Source: Piezodorus guildinii (lineage: Eukaryota; Arthropoda; Insecta; Hemiptera; Pentatomidae). From it: a DNA stretch of 64,000 nt. The stretch is from assembly GCA_023052935.1 (NCBI GenBank), contig CM041294.1:39331236-39395235 (forward strand), in the 5' to 3' direction. The notes under the pieces are model-generated. The model saw only the letters and a program-made list of their open reading frames with translations. It ran no database searches and was not told where the DNA came from. How positions within the stretch are numbered: position 1 is the stretch's first letter; each line of letters starts with the position of its first letter. Positions 45,750-56,436 of the stretch are shown here, in pieces. The translations under genes were made by a program, and so were the position numbers.

Positions 45750-46900
45750 GGATAGTTTTTGTGAATAATTAATGTGTTTTCGGGTATTATAATTACTTTT
45801 TTAGAGCTGTGTTTTTTATCGCTCGCGTGCATGTTAACTCGCATTTACTTTTAATATTTTTAATTGATGTAGGAGTTGATAGTTGAGTTTTCGGGTATTA
45901 TAATTACGTTTTATTTTTTTATTGCTCCATACATTTTAACTCGAACTTACTTTTCATATTTTTTACTGTCATAAGGGTTGATAATTGTCTTTTCGGGTCT
46001 TATTATTACGTTTTTCGAGCTGTGTTTTTACCGCTCGCGTGCATTTTAACTCGAATTTACTGTTAATATTTTTTAATGTCATAAAGGTTGATAATTGAGT
46101 TTTCGGGCTTGTGATTACGTTTTTCAACTATGTATTTTATCGCTCACACTTATTTTAACTACAATTTACTTTTTATGAATTTTATTAATATAGGGATTGA
46201 TAATTGTGTTTTCGGGTCCGATTATCACGTTTTTTGAGGTTTATTTTTTTATCGCTCCCATACAATTTAACTCGAATTTATTTTTAATGTTTTTTATTGA
46301 TATAGGAATTAATTAATATGCTTTGGGGGGTTATGCTTACGTTTTTCGAGCTGTATTTCTTATCGCTCTCAATTATTTTAACTCGAGCTTACTTTTAATG
46401 TTTTTTATTGATATAGGGATTAATTATTTTGCTTTCGGGTGGTTATGATTACGTTTTTCGAGCTGTATTTTTTATCACTCTCGCTTATTTTAACTAAAAT
46501 TTACTTTTTATGTTTTTTATTGATACAGGGGTTGATAATTGTGTTTTCGGGTCCTATAATTACGTTTTTTGAGTTTTATTTTGTCATCGCTCCCACGCAT
46601 CTATCTCGAAATTACTTTTAATGTTTTTTATTGATATAGGGATTAATTAATGTGCTTTCGGGGAGCTATGATTACGTTTTTCGAGCTGTATCTCTTATCG
46701 CTCATGCATATTTCAACTTGTATTTACTTTTAATCTTTTTATTTTTATAGAAATCTATCCTTGTGTTTTCGCGGGGTTATGAAAATGTTTAAAAGCTTTT
46801 TTATTATCACTCGTGCGGATTTCAACTCGCCTTTATTTTTGATATTTTTTTATTGATATTGGGATTGATTATTTTGTTTTTGGTTCTCATTATAACGTTG
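45750..46900 (+). repeat. ~111-bp tandem satellite, left array (~11 units)
   Basis: The landmark 'attacgtttttcgagctgt' recurs at about 45791, 45903, 46004, 46113, 46222, 46334, 46447, 46559, 46670, 46781 and 46890, a period of 101-113 bp. The last two units are strongly diverged. Each unit also has 'atcgctc.cgc.tattttaac', 'ttacttttaatgttttttat' and 'tgatatagggattaat'. Confidence 0.85.
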
Positions 46901-47179
46901 CTGGAATATACATAGTTTAGCTTTTTTTACTTTTTTTTTATAATTATTATTTTATAAAAGGATTAGTTATAGTTCCTTTTCTAGCGTCCTGAGTAAGTTC
47001 GCGATGTAACGTCCAGATCAAAAATGTAATCAGATCCCGCAAAAACACTATAAATAATTTTTACATCAAATTATACCATAATACCTACGGTATGTAGAAA
47101 TTCCCAATCTCATAAAAGAATAAAGTTCAAAACACGTTATGAGAATCCCCTAAAACAAAAACAAAAAATAATACTGCAA

Positions 47180-47930
47180 ATGGAAGTTGAAATGAGAGCA
47201 AGTGACAATAAAAACAGCTTAAAAACGTAATCACAAGACCCGAAAAGATAATTACAAACCTCTATAAGATTAAAAAGATTAAAAGTAAATACAAGTTGAA
47301 ATACGCATGAGCGATAAGAGATACAGCTGGAAAAACGTAATCATAGCTCCCCGAAAGCACATTAATTAATCCCGATATCAATAAAAAACATTAAAAGTAA
47401 TTTCGAGATAAATGCGTGGGAGCGATGACAAAATAAAACTAAAAAAACGTAATCACAAGACCCGAAAAGATAATTACAAACCTCTATAACAATAAAAAAG
47501 ATTAAAAGTAAATACAAGTTGAAATACGCATGAGCGATAAGAGATACAGCTCGAAAAACGTAATCATAGCTCCCCGAAAGCACATTAATTAATCCCTATA
47601 TCAATAAAAAACATTAAAAGTAATTTCGAGATAGATGCGTGGGAGCGATGACAAAATAAAACTCAAAAAACGTAATTATAGGACCCGAAAACACAATTAT
47701 CAACCCCTGTATCAATAAAAAACATAAAAAGTAAATTTTAGTTAAAATAAGCGAGAGTGATAAAAAATACAGCTCGAAAAACGTAATCATAACCACCCGA
47801 AAGCAAAATAATTAATCCCTATATCAATAAAAAACATTAAAAGTAAGCTCGAGTTAAAATAATTGAGAGCGATAAAAAATACAGCTCTAAAAAAGTAATT
47901 ATAATACCCGAAAACACATTAATTATTCAC
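47180..47930 (-). repeat. ~111-bp tandem satellite, right array (~7 units, inverted)
   Basis: The reverse-complement landmark 'aaaaacgtaatcat' recurs at about 47227, 47336, 47449, 47559, 47671, 47782 and 47894. Units near the outer edge match the left units at 46447, 46559 and 46670 almost base for base. The left units at 45903-46334 have no counterpart. Confidence 0.85.
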
Positions 47931-48153
47931 AAAAACTACCCCTCCCCTCTAAAAAACTCAAAATCAATAACTATCTTAAAACTAAATAGACGATAATTAA
48001 TTTTTATAAATATAGCTAGTAAAAAACAGAACTTGATACCAAATATCTAAAAAACAAAAAAGATAGCGATAGAATATGCCAAAATTATTAAAAAAGTCAT
48101 AATGTTAATTAAACTAATTATTTTTCAATAAATACATAAATAAAACGGAATAT

Positions 48154-48392
48154 TTGAGGCTAGAAGTGAAGAAAAAGGTGACATTTGACTTGGAAAAGGT
48201 AACATTTGAAATGGAAAAGGTGACATTTGACTTGGAAAGGGTTACATTTGACTTGGAAAAGGTCACATTTGAAATGGAAAGGGTTACATTTGACTTGGAA
48301 AAGGTTACATTTGAAATGGAAAAAGTTACATTTGAAATGGAAAAATTTACATTTGACTTGGAAAAGGTTACAATTGACTTGGAAATGCTATA
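48154..48392 (+). repeat. 21-bp minisatellite, right arm (10 units)
   Basis: It mirrors 45301-45540. The ten-unit order on the plus strand (DLEK, EMEK, DLER, DLEK, EMER, DLEK, EMEK, EMEK, DLEK, DLEM) agrees with the left arm at most positions and differs at units 4, 7, 8 and 9. Unit number has been kept while sequence drifted. Confidence 0.8.
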
Positions 48393-48395
48393 TAT

Positions 48396-49494
48396 ATGAA
48401 GAAGAATTGTGATAATAAAGTAATAAATAATAATAAATACTTGTTTATCTTACATGAAGTAATATTAAGATATTATATAGAACTGGTGACCTGGGGCTGC
48501 TTTGATGTTAATATTCCTATTCTGTTCCATAACGGCAATAATACGTCAGTAACAGTTTCAGTTACAAAGAGGAACCCCAAGAATTGAAGAACAAATCCTG
48601 TGAAAGATATCAAAGACATGAAGAGCTTTGAAGATCCACTAATCCACAGCTGCCGTTGAGCGAGCCAAGCTGTCAACAGCACCCTCTGAGATGAATCTAC
48701 GCCATGCTGCGCCGTTCACTCCCATCAGAGATGATCTATCTCTGTCATATTACAACGGCCTACATAGTATCTTGCGGTATATAACACTGATTAATGGCTA
48801 TGAAATGACAAAAGAATTACATCGGCTCCAAGCGTTCGGAGACGAATAGTCCAATATTTTATTTATTTTTGAAAGGCCATAGATGAAAATAAATAAAATG
48901 ATAATTATGGTAACATTATTTCTATGCAAGAAATTTATGTGATTTTGCTACTTAATAACACCAACATAAATACTAACTAAACAAATAATAATAACAACCA
49001 CCTAAAAAATTTAAATATTTAGAAGTAATAAATCAATGCCCTGCACCGGGGCCCAAACAATTGTATTTGCTTTAATTAAAACAGAAATAGAAGATTGAAG
49101 TGAAACATGTATCGAGAAAAGTCTAAATAATATTTTGTTTCATTTAATTATACTTAGGAAAGTATTCCAGCAAATAAATTAATAATTTTAGGCATTGTAA
49201 AATAAAGCAATATACCTTATTTTGTTATGGCATAATGAAAATGATTTCTATATACCCTCACCCTTCGTAAAGCCTCCTAACCATTTCAAATACAACTCAT
49301 TTCGCCAACTCCTAAAAGAATAACTTCCGCACAGATGTAATCTGTCTTGACCTAATGATTCGCCACTAAATGAATTAAGTTTACATCTGTTAATATCTTT
49401 AAACTATTTTAATTTTATATATATATCGTAGTTAATAGCTGGCATTATAATTGCTAGGTAATTATGTACCTAAATTAAGCCAGACAAACTGGAC
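48396..49494. other. AT-rich stretch with an unassigned GC-richer patch
   Basis: 48470-48790 is less A/T-rich ('caagctgtcaacagcaccct'), with short open frames on both strands that I cannot assign. The remainder is A/T-rich. Confidence 0.35.
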
Positions 49495-49550
49495 CTTTTC
49501 TATTCGTTGTTCTTTATTCTTAGGAGACAAAATGTCCCAGAATAAAAATT
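49495..49550 (+). repeat. CR1-like LINE 3' terminal scrap
   Basis: 'tattcttaggagacaaaatg' followed by 'tcccagaataaaaa' matches the shared 3' terminus of the CR1-like LINEs (reverse of 17094 and 31750) and includes AATAAA. Confidence 0.5.
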
Positions 49551-50028
49551 ATTTTCCTTCATTCAAAATAATTTCCAAATATTTGTAAATAATTTTGCTG
49601 AGGATTAAATTACACTGAACCAGATGTCTGATAAATATATATAATCATCTATCAATTCTGAATATTATAAGCAGATTATCAAATTAATTGCTCATTTAAT
49701 ATTGCAGGACGTAAAAAAAAAAAATTAAAATAACGATGTTCGCCGGTTAACAGATAAGGAATTTATAATAACAAAAAATAAAAAAAATACAGTATTCTAG
49801 AAGAAAATTTTCAAAATAATAAGTTCTGTTACTAAAATTGTACTAAATTTGGCAAATTATACTAATTTAATCAAAGAAAAACAATACAATAAGATTCAAA
49901 TATAGCAAAACAATATTTACAAACATATTAACCCTTTGCGGATGACGACTTTTTTGGGCGATTTTCGCGAATGCATCGCGTGTCTTACATGATGCAATAA
50001 AATGATCTTACATATCAATTACCTTCTT

Positions 50029-50755
50029 CTTTTTTTTTTTTTTTTATTAATTTATTGAAATTTACAACTGTATTAGTAAATCCATCAAGTAAATTGGCTC
50101 ATAATATAGATAATATACATGAAAAGACATGAAGAGAATATGCCCATTGGCAACACTCCACTAGGTAATCTACACTAGAAGGTCTCGAGGCCATCTTCTT
50201 TTCAGACGCCTCGGAGGATTGTCAGGAATGGTAGAGGAAGCAAGGATTGAAACTAGTGGGTTATTGTGGGAGTTGAGTTTGTCATGGAAGGAATGATACC
50301 TCGTACGGGCCAAATCAGCAACAAATGGAACATTAAGGTCTTTATGGATGAGTTTGTTGGTGACAAAGTAAGGAGCATTGAGGATTTTTCGAAGGATTTT
50401 GGATTGTAGGGATTGAATACGGGAAGAATTTGATGGTTTAGTAGAGCCCCATAGCTCAATTCCGTACGTCCAGATAGGCCTTATCATGGTAATATAGATG
50501 AGCCTTTTGTAGTTAAGTGGAAAGTTAGAGCGTCTGTCCAGTAAGTGTTAAAGTAAGCGAAAGCGTTGGGCAGTTTCTTGTCGTTTCAGTCTTGTGTGCG
50601 GATTACAAGTTAGTCGTTTGTCAAGTAGGAGTCCTAGATAGTGAATCTGTTCAACCGGGACTAGCGGAATATTATTAAAGGACACTGTAGGGCAGGATGT
50701 CGTATGTTTACGACGAAGGGTAAAGGTAATTTGGTGGGATTTGTTGGAATTGATA
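50029..50755 (-). pseudogene. Jockey-like LINE, 3' end with RT C-terminus
   Basis: The minus strand reads NSNKSHQITFTLRRKHTTSC, EQIHYLGLLLDKRLTCNPHT, RLKRQETAQRFRLL, a stop, HLLDRRSNFPLNYKRLIYIT, then MIRPIWTYGIELWGSTKPSN ... NPPRRLKRRWPRDLLV ending at 50170. This is the end of a Jockey RT plus a 3' UTR and poly(A) (T run 50029-50045). Apart from the single stop the frame is intact over about 190 codons. The RT core is missing by 5' truncation. Confidence 0.8.
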
Positions 50756-50914
50756 AAATTAAATTATCTTTTAAAAACATTATATGCCGAGTGTTTATGG
50801 GTATTTATATCTTCAAAACTATACTTACAAGAATAACTATCTATATAAGAAACTAACTATATTTACAAAAACTTAACTTAATAAAATTATCCTACATGTA
50901 AATTATCTTTTAAA

Positions 50915-51015
50915 ACTAAAAGGAATTTGTCCGGGTGGCGGTTGGTGAATGAAACAATTGAGTAGTTTCAATAGTTTCATTCACCGACCGCAACCCTGAT
51001 AAATTCCTTTTAGTA
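50915..51015. mobile_element. Hairpin MITE (~101 bp)
   Basis: The arms ACTAAAAGGAATTTGTCCGG... and ...ATAAATTCCTTTTAGT are near-perfect reverse complements over about 40 bp with a short centre. The terminal repeat matches the 175-bp element at 56262-56436 (AGAAGGTATTAGTCCGGGCG), so it is a deletion derivative of that family. Confidence 0.75.
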
Positions 51016-51351
51016 ATTCTCAACGGTAAACTAATTATATCTGCTATCTTTTAAAACGTTATATTTGGATTGTTTATCTATATTTACATGTTTTAAACGA
51101 ATTATTTATATCTCTAAACCTTACAAGAATAACTATCTATACAAGAAACTATCTTTACAAGAATTACGATACGGGGTATTATTTAACAGATCCTATATGA
51201 GCCTAGGCTGCGTAATCTTTTTAAGAAAGGATAGTGCGATCCGATGGTTTGGAGATGAATATACACCGACTGTCGCCTCTCACTCGTCACTCTTCCTGTC
51301 ACACGAAAAAGCGTGGCGACTAAGAGTCGCCTCTCGTCCGCAAAGGGTTGA

Positions 51352-52629
51352 AGGGCAAAATATCTGATGTAATTAATATCCCTTTAACATTAATGATAAG
51401 TAGCAACTATGCCAGATAAAAATTATTAATAATATAAAATACGAAATTGCAACCGGATGTAAATTAAGAGTGTTGGTGTTTTTAAAAAATGTTTTAACGT
51501 AATATTGTAGTGAAAAACGTTGACACCCTTTCATAACACAAGGCATGTACTGCAAAAACAAAAAACTATTTTCTCAACTAGTATATTGTGCCAAACTATT
51601 ACACGGTATAACAATGGACAAAGCTTAACCTAGCAAAAAATATTTTAAGAGTTAACTTTCGCTTGCTTGTGTACGCATTGAAAAATCTACTTAAATCTGG
51701 AAAATACTTAATAATCTGGAATATTTTAAGGACCACGAACTTTTACTAATTTAAAGGAATTTTTTCAGTTAATTCCAATCCAAGGATTATCTGTCGGGTG
51801 TATGTGTAGCAATGTTTTTCCTTTTAAAAATTTGTACAAAGCAGTTTGATTGCAATACGATTTTGTGTTGGGACAAACCTATTTCAACCTTTTGACGGTA
51901 GTTACACTAGAGTATTTTGATTCGGACGAAGAGTGTGGTGAAGGTATCCTTGACCGCAGAACTTATTCAAGGAGTTGGTTGAGGGAGTGATTAAGAAGAA
52001 AATACGTTCAGAAAAACTATGTGCCTATTTTAGTGTGTACCAATTATTTTGAAATGCTCAGGTATCTCTTAACATTAGGGTTTATCGTCCCAACGTGAAA
52101 ACCAGTACCTTGAGGAAAGCTAAAAAAAACTTATAATGGTGAGCCCAAAATCAGCCTTTTTCCAAAAAAGGCTTTTTCCCAAGTAGTTTCCCGCGTCTTG
52201 CCCTATGTAATAGCATAGTAGCTAAGAAAAAAAATAAATAAAAAAATAAAATAAAAAAATTAATAAAACGAATTTCTCCCGTTCGTTAGTTTGACATGGG
52301 AGGGACGATATTATCTTCTTATTTTTTTAATATAATATAATAATATTTATTTATATACAATATTTACAAGTACATATATATACGAATAAGGTTTCGTAAA
52401 TGATTTCAGTTATCCTTTTATCATGATAGCAGAGTTTCAATCATCGTTCGATTTACTTAATGGTAATGCAATGTTTTTTGTTTAAGACAGTAGGAAAAAT
52501 ATTATTTTTTTATGCTACTAGATACTTTTCTTATGCTTACGACTAAAACATTATGTACAATACTTGTCTATCATAATGTGTTTTCTAGGACGCAGATCAG
52601 CCTCTTTCTATCACTTCTGTATTTTTAAT
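51352..52629. other. AT-rich non-coding stretch
   Basis: No features were recognised. Poly(A)-like and (AATA)n runs occur at about 52215-52265. Confidence 0.45.
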
Positions 52630-52803
52630 TTTTTTTTTTTTTTTTTTAATATTTTATTGATATTTACAACTGTACATACAATATATACAACAAGTAAATG
52701 GGCTAATTGACACTTATGGGCGTGATAATATCTTGTGAAGAAACTACCGAGTGGTAGCACTTCAAAGTCAATTTAATTAAAGTAGGTCTCGAGGCCGTCT
52801 TTT
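52630..52803 (-). repeat. Jockey-like LINE 3' UTR fragment
   Basis: The T run (52631-52647), then 'attgatatttacaactgtac' and 'caagtaaatgggctaattga', and finally 'ggtctcgaggccgtctttt' parallel 50030-50200. It is a very short 5'-truncated copy ending at the last coding codons (RRP-type end). Confidence 0.65.
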
Positions 52804-52811
52804 CAATTTAA

Positions 52812-52842
<31 letters not shown>

Positions 52843-52849
52843 TTAAGAT

Positions 52850-53235
52850 TTGTTAAATCCCCACACAAGATTAAAACGAAAAAAAAAATGCTCGCAGAAA
52901 CACCGATTACTACCACAAAAACAGAAAATTCTATTAGACAAAAACTCATAACTACCTACCTACCACAACAAACTAATTTATATTACCATCATTAGGTCTA
53001 TGTGGACATGTGGGATTGAGCCATGGGGCTCTTCTACACCATCAAATTTCCTCCAGATCACAATACATTCACTATAAATTAATTCTTGCAATCCAAAAAT
53101 CGCTTACTTTGTCACCACAATAAAATTATCCATAAAGAACTGTTTATTCCATTGGTTGCAGACCTAACCCTAACTAGATATATTTACTCTCCTTCAATTA
53201 CAAACTACCAGCCCACTTGTTCTACAGCCTTTTTT
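52850..53235 (+). pseudogene. Jockey-like LINE, decayed RT C-terminus
   Basis: Plus-strand frames show NPHTRLKR, then MLAETPITTTKTENSIRQKL and further fragments (KIIHKELFIPLVADLTLTRY) that follow the order of 50170-50600 in opposite orientation. Many stops and frameshifts mark it as older than that copy. Confidence 0.6.
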
Positions 53236-54472
53236 TTATTATTTCAAATTTTTTAATTATTAGATATATCCATAGATAAATAAATTGTATAAGAAAAACT
53301 ATAATAACAATTTGAATAATTACTTATGTTGGACTACAGCAAGATCAGAAGGTATTTATACTGATTTATAAATCTGTACTACATACTTATATTAATATTA
53401 ACATCAATTTAATACTTCTAATATTTATGTGATTGTCTAAATAATGAGAGAAAAATTGAAAATCCGCAATAAGATATAATTAGGGTTAATAAAAAGCTGA
53501 AAGAAAGAATATTGGTTAACAAACTAATTCATAACAATAAAAAATAAAAAGGTACTTACTCAGAACTACTAGAATAACTAACACTCACCTGAAACAAAAT
53601 TAATTATTGATGAAATGAAATAATTGTAATAAAACTTTCTGATAATTCATAATAATAATGAAATTATGACCAAAAAGGAATTTCATGCACATGGAACTGT
53701 ATTAATAGCTAGTTCATTATAATTAATTCAAAAAGACTAACTAATTTTGAGGTTATTTACTTTTAATTAAAAAAACTACATGACTCAATGTCTTTTATAT
53801 GAAGTACTTAGCTATTGTATGAATAACTTAAACTAGTTAAATTAAAAAAAAAAAAACTTTATCTATCTATTTTATCCGTCTACTGTATGTAAACGGATAA
53901 TAAACGATCTACATTTAATAATAATAATTGAATACAGAAAACCAAAATTCCTAAATAAGAATAAGATGGACGAAGATGTAATGTAAATATCACTTAATGT
54001 GACGCATTAGGTGATATTTACATTGCATAACAACAATGATTACCGAAGTTTGGTTAGTTCGATTTTTATGAATCAGAACTGTTTCAAGGCCAAAAGACTG
54101 GAGATACATTAACTACTAGGTTTTCTTAAAACTTTCACGTAACCACTTTATACAGGCTGCGTGAGACATATGAAGGTCCGCCACATGCCTTGTAAAAAGA
54201 ATAAATAATCATTATCTTGCCACAGGTAGAGTCGAACCTGGTATTTCTCGAAATCCTCCTATCTCGGTAAGATGTTTTTCCCTCCCCCACTTAGTCTCTG
54301 GTTAATTACACTGAGAAATAGACGCCAGGACCTTGTGAAATATCATGAATTCCAATAGTGTAACTATGCCCTAGGACATTGGCTTCCAACAATATTCGGA
54401 ACCTTTCATCTATCTAATCAGTTTATTGGCAAGGACCCTCCCTCCTAACTAAAAAAAAAAAAAACGAGAATA
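53236..54472. other. AT-rich stretch with a hairpin and a possible old SINE
   Basis: A hairpin of about 25-bp arms lies at 53977-54027. A reverse B-box-like 'gagtcgaacctgg' at 54222-54234 hints at another tRNA-derived SINE, but no A box or tail can be fixed. Confidence 0.4.
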
Positions 54473-54474
54473 TA

Positions 54475-55581
54475 TTGGGTTGTTTCACATGAAATGTCCG
54501 TTTTTGTAGTTTCTGAAATACATAAAGGATTTTGCAGGTCTCTGTTGTTTTCTTCCGAATGTTAACATATTTAAAGTAAACAGTTACTAATCCTCTACCT
54601 TTGTATTATAAGCATTAGATTCCCAATCAATCACCCACTTTTTAGTATACCTCCAAATATGAACACGCGATTTTCGAGTAATATTTTTGTACGAGTTTAA
54701 ACTCGGCCATTCAGCAGCTGAGGCCGCTAGAAATATTTGCAAGGCGTTTGGGGAAGGGAGTGTTAATGAACGGACCATACGCCATTGGTTTGCTAAGTTT
54801 TCAGCTGGGGATACCGACTTGGAAAACTTGCCCCGAGGAAGACCTCCGTCCGTAATAGACAACGATGTCCTCAAACATACAGTAGAAGAAAACCCCCTAC
54901 CAAATAGTTAAAGGACTCTCAGCACAACCAAGTGCATCTACCGTTTCCAGACATTTAAAGTGTATTGGGAAAGTAAAAAAGCTCGATACATGGGTACCTC
55001 ATGATCTCACTGAGCGGCAGCAATTGAAACGCCTTGAGACCTGCGTTTCTTTGCTTGCGAGGCAAAAACCGAGCCTTTCCTTAAAAGAATTTACCTGCGA
55101 TGAAAAATGAATCGCATGTGACAATCAGCGTCGGTCAGGGCAGTGGTTGAACATCGGCGAAACCCCGGGGCAAATGACAAAACCGAATTTGCACCCCAAA
55201 AAATTGATGGTTACAGTATGGTGGTCCATGAGGTGAAACCATTACCTCTACAACGTACTGCAATGAAATTGACCAAATGCACACAACATTATTAAAAAAA
55301 CAACCTGGATTGGTAAATCGGAAGGGTCTTATACTCTTACACGACAACGCTAGACCCCATGTTTCAAAACATACCGTGCAAAAATTGAAAGAACTGGGCT
55401 ACGAAGTTCTTCCGACTTGTCTCCAACTGATTACCACCTGTTCAGGAATTTAGACAACTTCGTCAAAGGAAAACTTTCACGTTGGGAAAAATGTGCAGAA
55501 AAAGAAGGTAAATACATCATATCGTATTTTTAATAAAAATCCTTTACCTTGAAAACGGACATTTCGTGTGACACAACCCAA
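54475..55581 (+). mobile_element. mariner element, defective (copy 1, 1107 bp)
   Basis: Inverted terminal repeats of about 30 bp (start TTGGGTTGTTTCACATGAAA; the right end in reverse differs at about 2 of 30 positions) flanked by TA on both sides (54473-54474, 55582-55583), as for Tc1/mariner. The transposase fragments resemble the cecropia/Hsmar1-like group. Coding damage makes it inactive. Confidence 0.9.
54687..55510 (+). pseudogene. mariner transposase remnant
   Basis: The N-terminal helix-turn-helix is open from 54687 to 54911: YEFKLGHSAAEAARNICKAF, NERTIRHWFAKF, DLENLPRGRPPSVIDNDVLK. Downstream pieces in shifting frames include TFKVYWESKK, then CDEK directly followed by TGA at about 55108 in place of the Trp that normally follows the first catalytic Asp. 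The second Asp is seen in LLHDNARPHVS (about 55337). The third-Asp region is damaged by two deletions (near 55415 and 55485). D,D34D chemistry cannot be formed. Confidence 0.85.
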
Positions 55582-55606
55582 TATAACCGACTACAATCCG
55601 CGAAAT

Positions 55607-55828
55607 ATTGGGGTGGGGTGGCTGTATGGGTTAACGCGCGTTGCTTTGAACGCCCGTTGTCTAGCTACCACACAGAAATCCTGAATTCAAATAATTAAGA
55701 GTTCGCGTCTCGGTTGATGGGGAAGAGAGTGGGGCTTTTATCTCGGCATTTAACCCTCGCCCTCATCCCCTGGCCCGAGAAACCCCCGTATAGCCTTCAA
55801 AGTCAAGGTAGAATTGGTGGGGAAAAAA
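55607..55828 (+). repeat. tRNA-derived SINE, family S4, with 12-bp target duplication
   Basis: AATCCGCGAAAT flanks it exactly (55595-55606 and 55829-55840). The head GGGGTGGCTGTATGGGTTAA contains an A-box-like TGGCTGTATGGG, and 'ctgaattcaaat' may be a worn B box. The element ends in a short A run (55823-55830). It lies 25 bp from the mariner end. Confidence 0.75.
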
Positions 55829-55840
55829 AATCCGCGAAAT

Positions 55841-55989
55841 TTTCTACTCAGTGAATCACTAAAATTTATAGACACAAGTAGGTACCTATTTGCTATCAGT
55901 GACTACCTGTTTAATTTAATGTCTGCAATGGGCAAGCGATTCTTGTTACAAACAAGGTTTTGCAAATAACTTTTCATTAAGATAATTTA
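55841..55989. other. Short AT-rich spacer
   Basis: No feature was recognised between the SINE and the next Jockey fragment. Confidence 0.5.
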
Positions 55990-56243
55990 TAGTATTTTAA
56001 TATTTTTATTGAAATTTACAACCGTATATTATAATACAACAAGTAAATATGCAGGCTAATGATAAAATACGTGAAAAAACATGAAGGGTAAATGCACATT
56101 GACAGCACTCTAGTAGTCATTCTAAACAAGAAGGTCTCGAGACCATCTTTTTTTCAGTCGCCTAGGAGGATTACCAGGGATCGAAGAGGTATCTAGGATA
56201 GAAACTAGTGGGTTAAAGTGAGAATGGAGTTTGTAATGGAAGG
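55990..56243 (-). pseudogene. Jockey-like LINE 3' end, short copy
   Basis: Minus strand: HYKLHSHFNPLVSILDTSSI, PGNPPRRLKKRWSRDLLV, stop at about 56133. A 3' UTR related to 50030-50165 follows ('gaaatttacaaccgtatatt'). Only about 40 codons of the RT tail remain. Confidence 0.7.
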
Positions 56244-56261
56244 ATATTAAAATAATTTAAA

Positions 56262-56436
56262 ATACTAGAAGGTATTAGTCCGGGCGGCCGTCGATGAATG
56301 AAACAATTAGGTAGTTTCAACCATTTATTTTCTGCCAACGTTTCGACCTCCATTGTGGGTCATCAGGTCACATTTTAAACAGGTTCTGATAACAATGTCA
56401 GACATCGACCGCCACCCTAACTAATTCCTTCTAGTA
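56262..56436. mobile_element. TIR element with hammerhead-like core (175 bp)
   Basis: Terminal inverted repeats of about 33 bp begin ACTAGAAGGTATTAGTCCGG on the left and are mirrored by 'ccctaactaattccttctag' on the right. On the minus strand the centre carries CCTGATGA, GACC/GGTC pairing and GAAAC (56340-56367). Relatives are at 8609-8750 (half) and 50915-51015 (deleted). Confidence 0.65.

Larger units (their letters stand above)
45301..48395. mobile_element. Foldback-like inverted-repeat element (~3.1 kb)
   Basis: Two long arms in opposite orientation flank a unique centre of about 0.28 kb (46900-47180). From outside in, each arm has ten 21-bp minisatellite units, a unique ~250-bp block ('aataaatacataaataaaac' side), and an array of ~111-bp units (about 11 on the left, 7 on the right). 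Arms made of short tandem repeats are the defining layout of Foldback (FB/Galileo-type) transposons. No transposase is encoded. TA-rich sequence lies at both outer edges, so the target duplication cannot be read. An ancient inverted duplication of a satellite is the alternative. Confidence 0.65.
49932..51347. mobile_element. piggyBac-like shell with nested insertions
   Basis: The left end TTAA (49928-49931) is followed by CCCTTTGCGGATGACGAC. The right end GTCCGCAAAGGG is followed by TTGA (51348-51351, a one-base variant of TTAA). The ~12-bp inverted ends next to TTAA are typical of piggyBac elements. There is no transposase. A Jockey copy (50029-50755) and a hairpin MITE (50915-51015) lie inside and account for much of the length. 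Confidence 0.55.

Noticed and set aside
46439..46621. Identical 60-codon frames at 46439-46621 (plus) and 47614-47796 (minus)
   Set aside because: They fall inside mirror copies of the ~111-bp satellite. Identity reflects the inverted repeat, not a conserved protein.
54200..54310. Possible fifth tRNA-derived SINE (minus strand)
   Set aside because: A B-box-like GGTTCGACTC is visible, but there is no A box, tail or target duplication.
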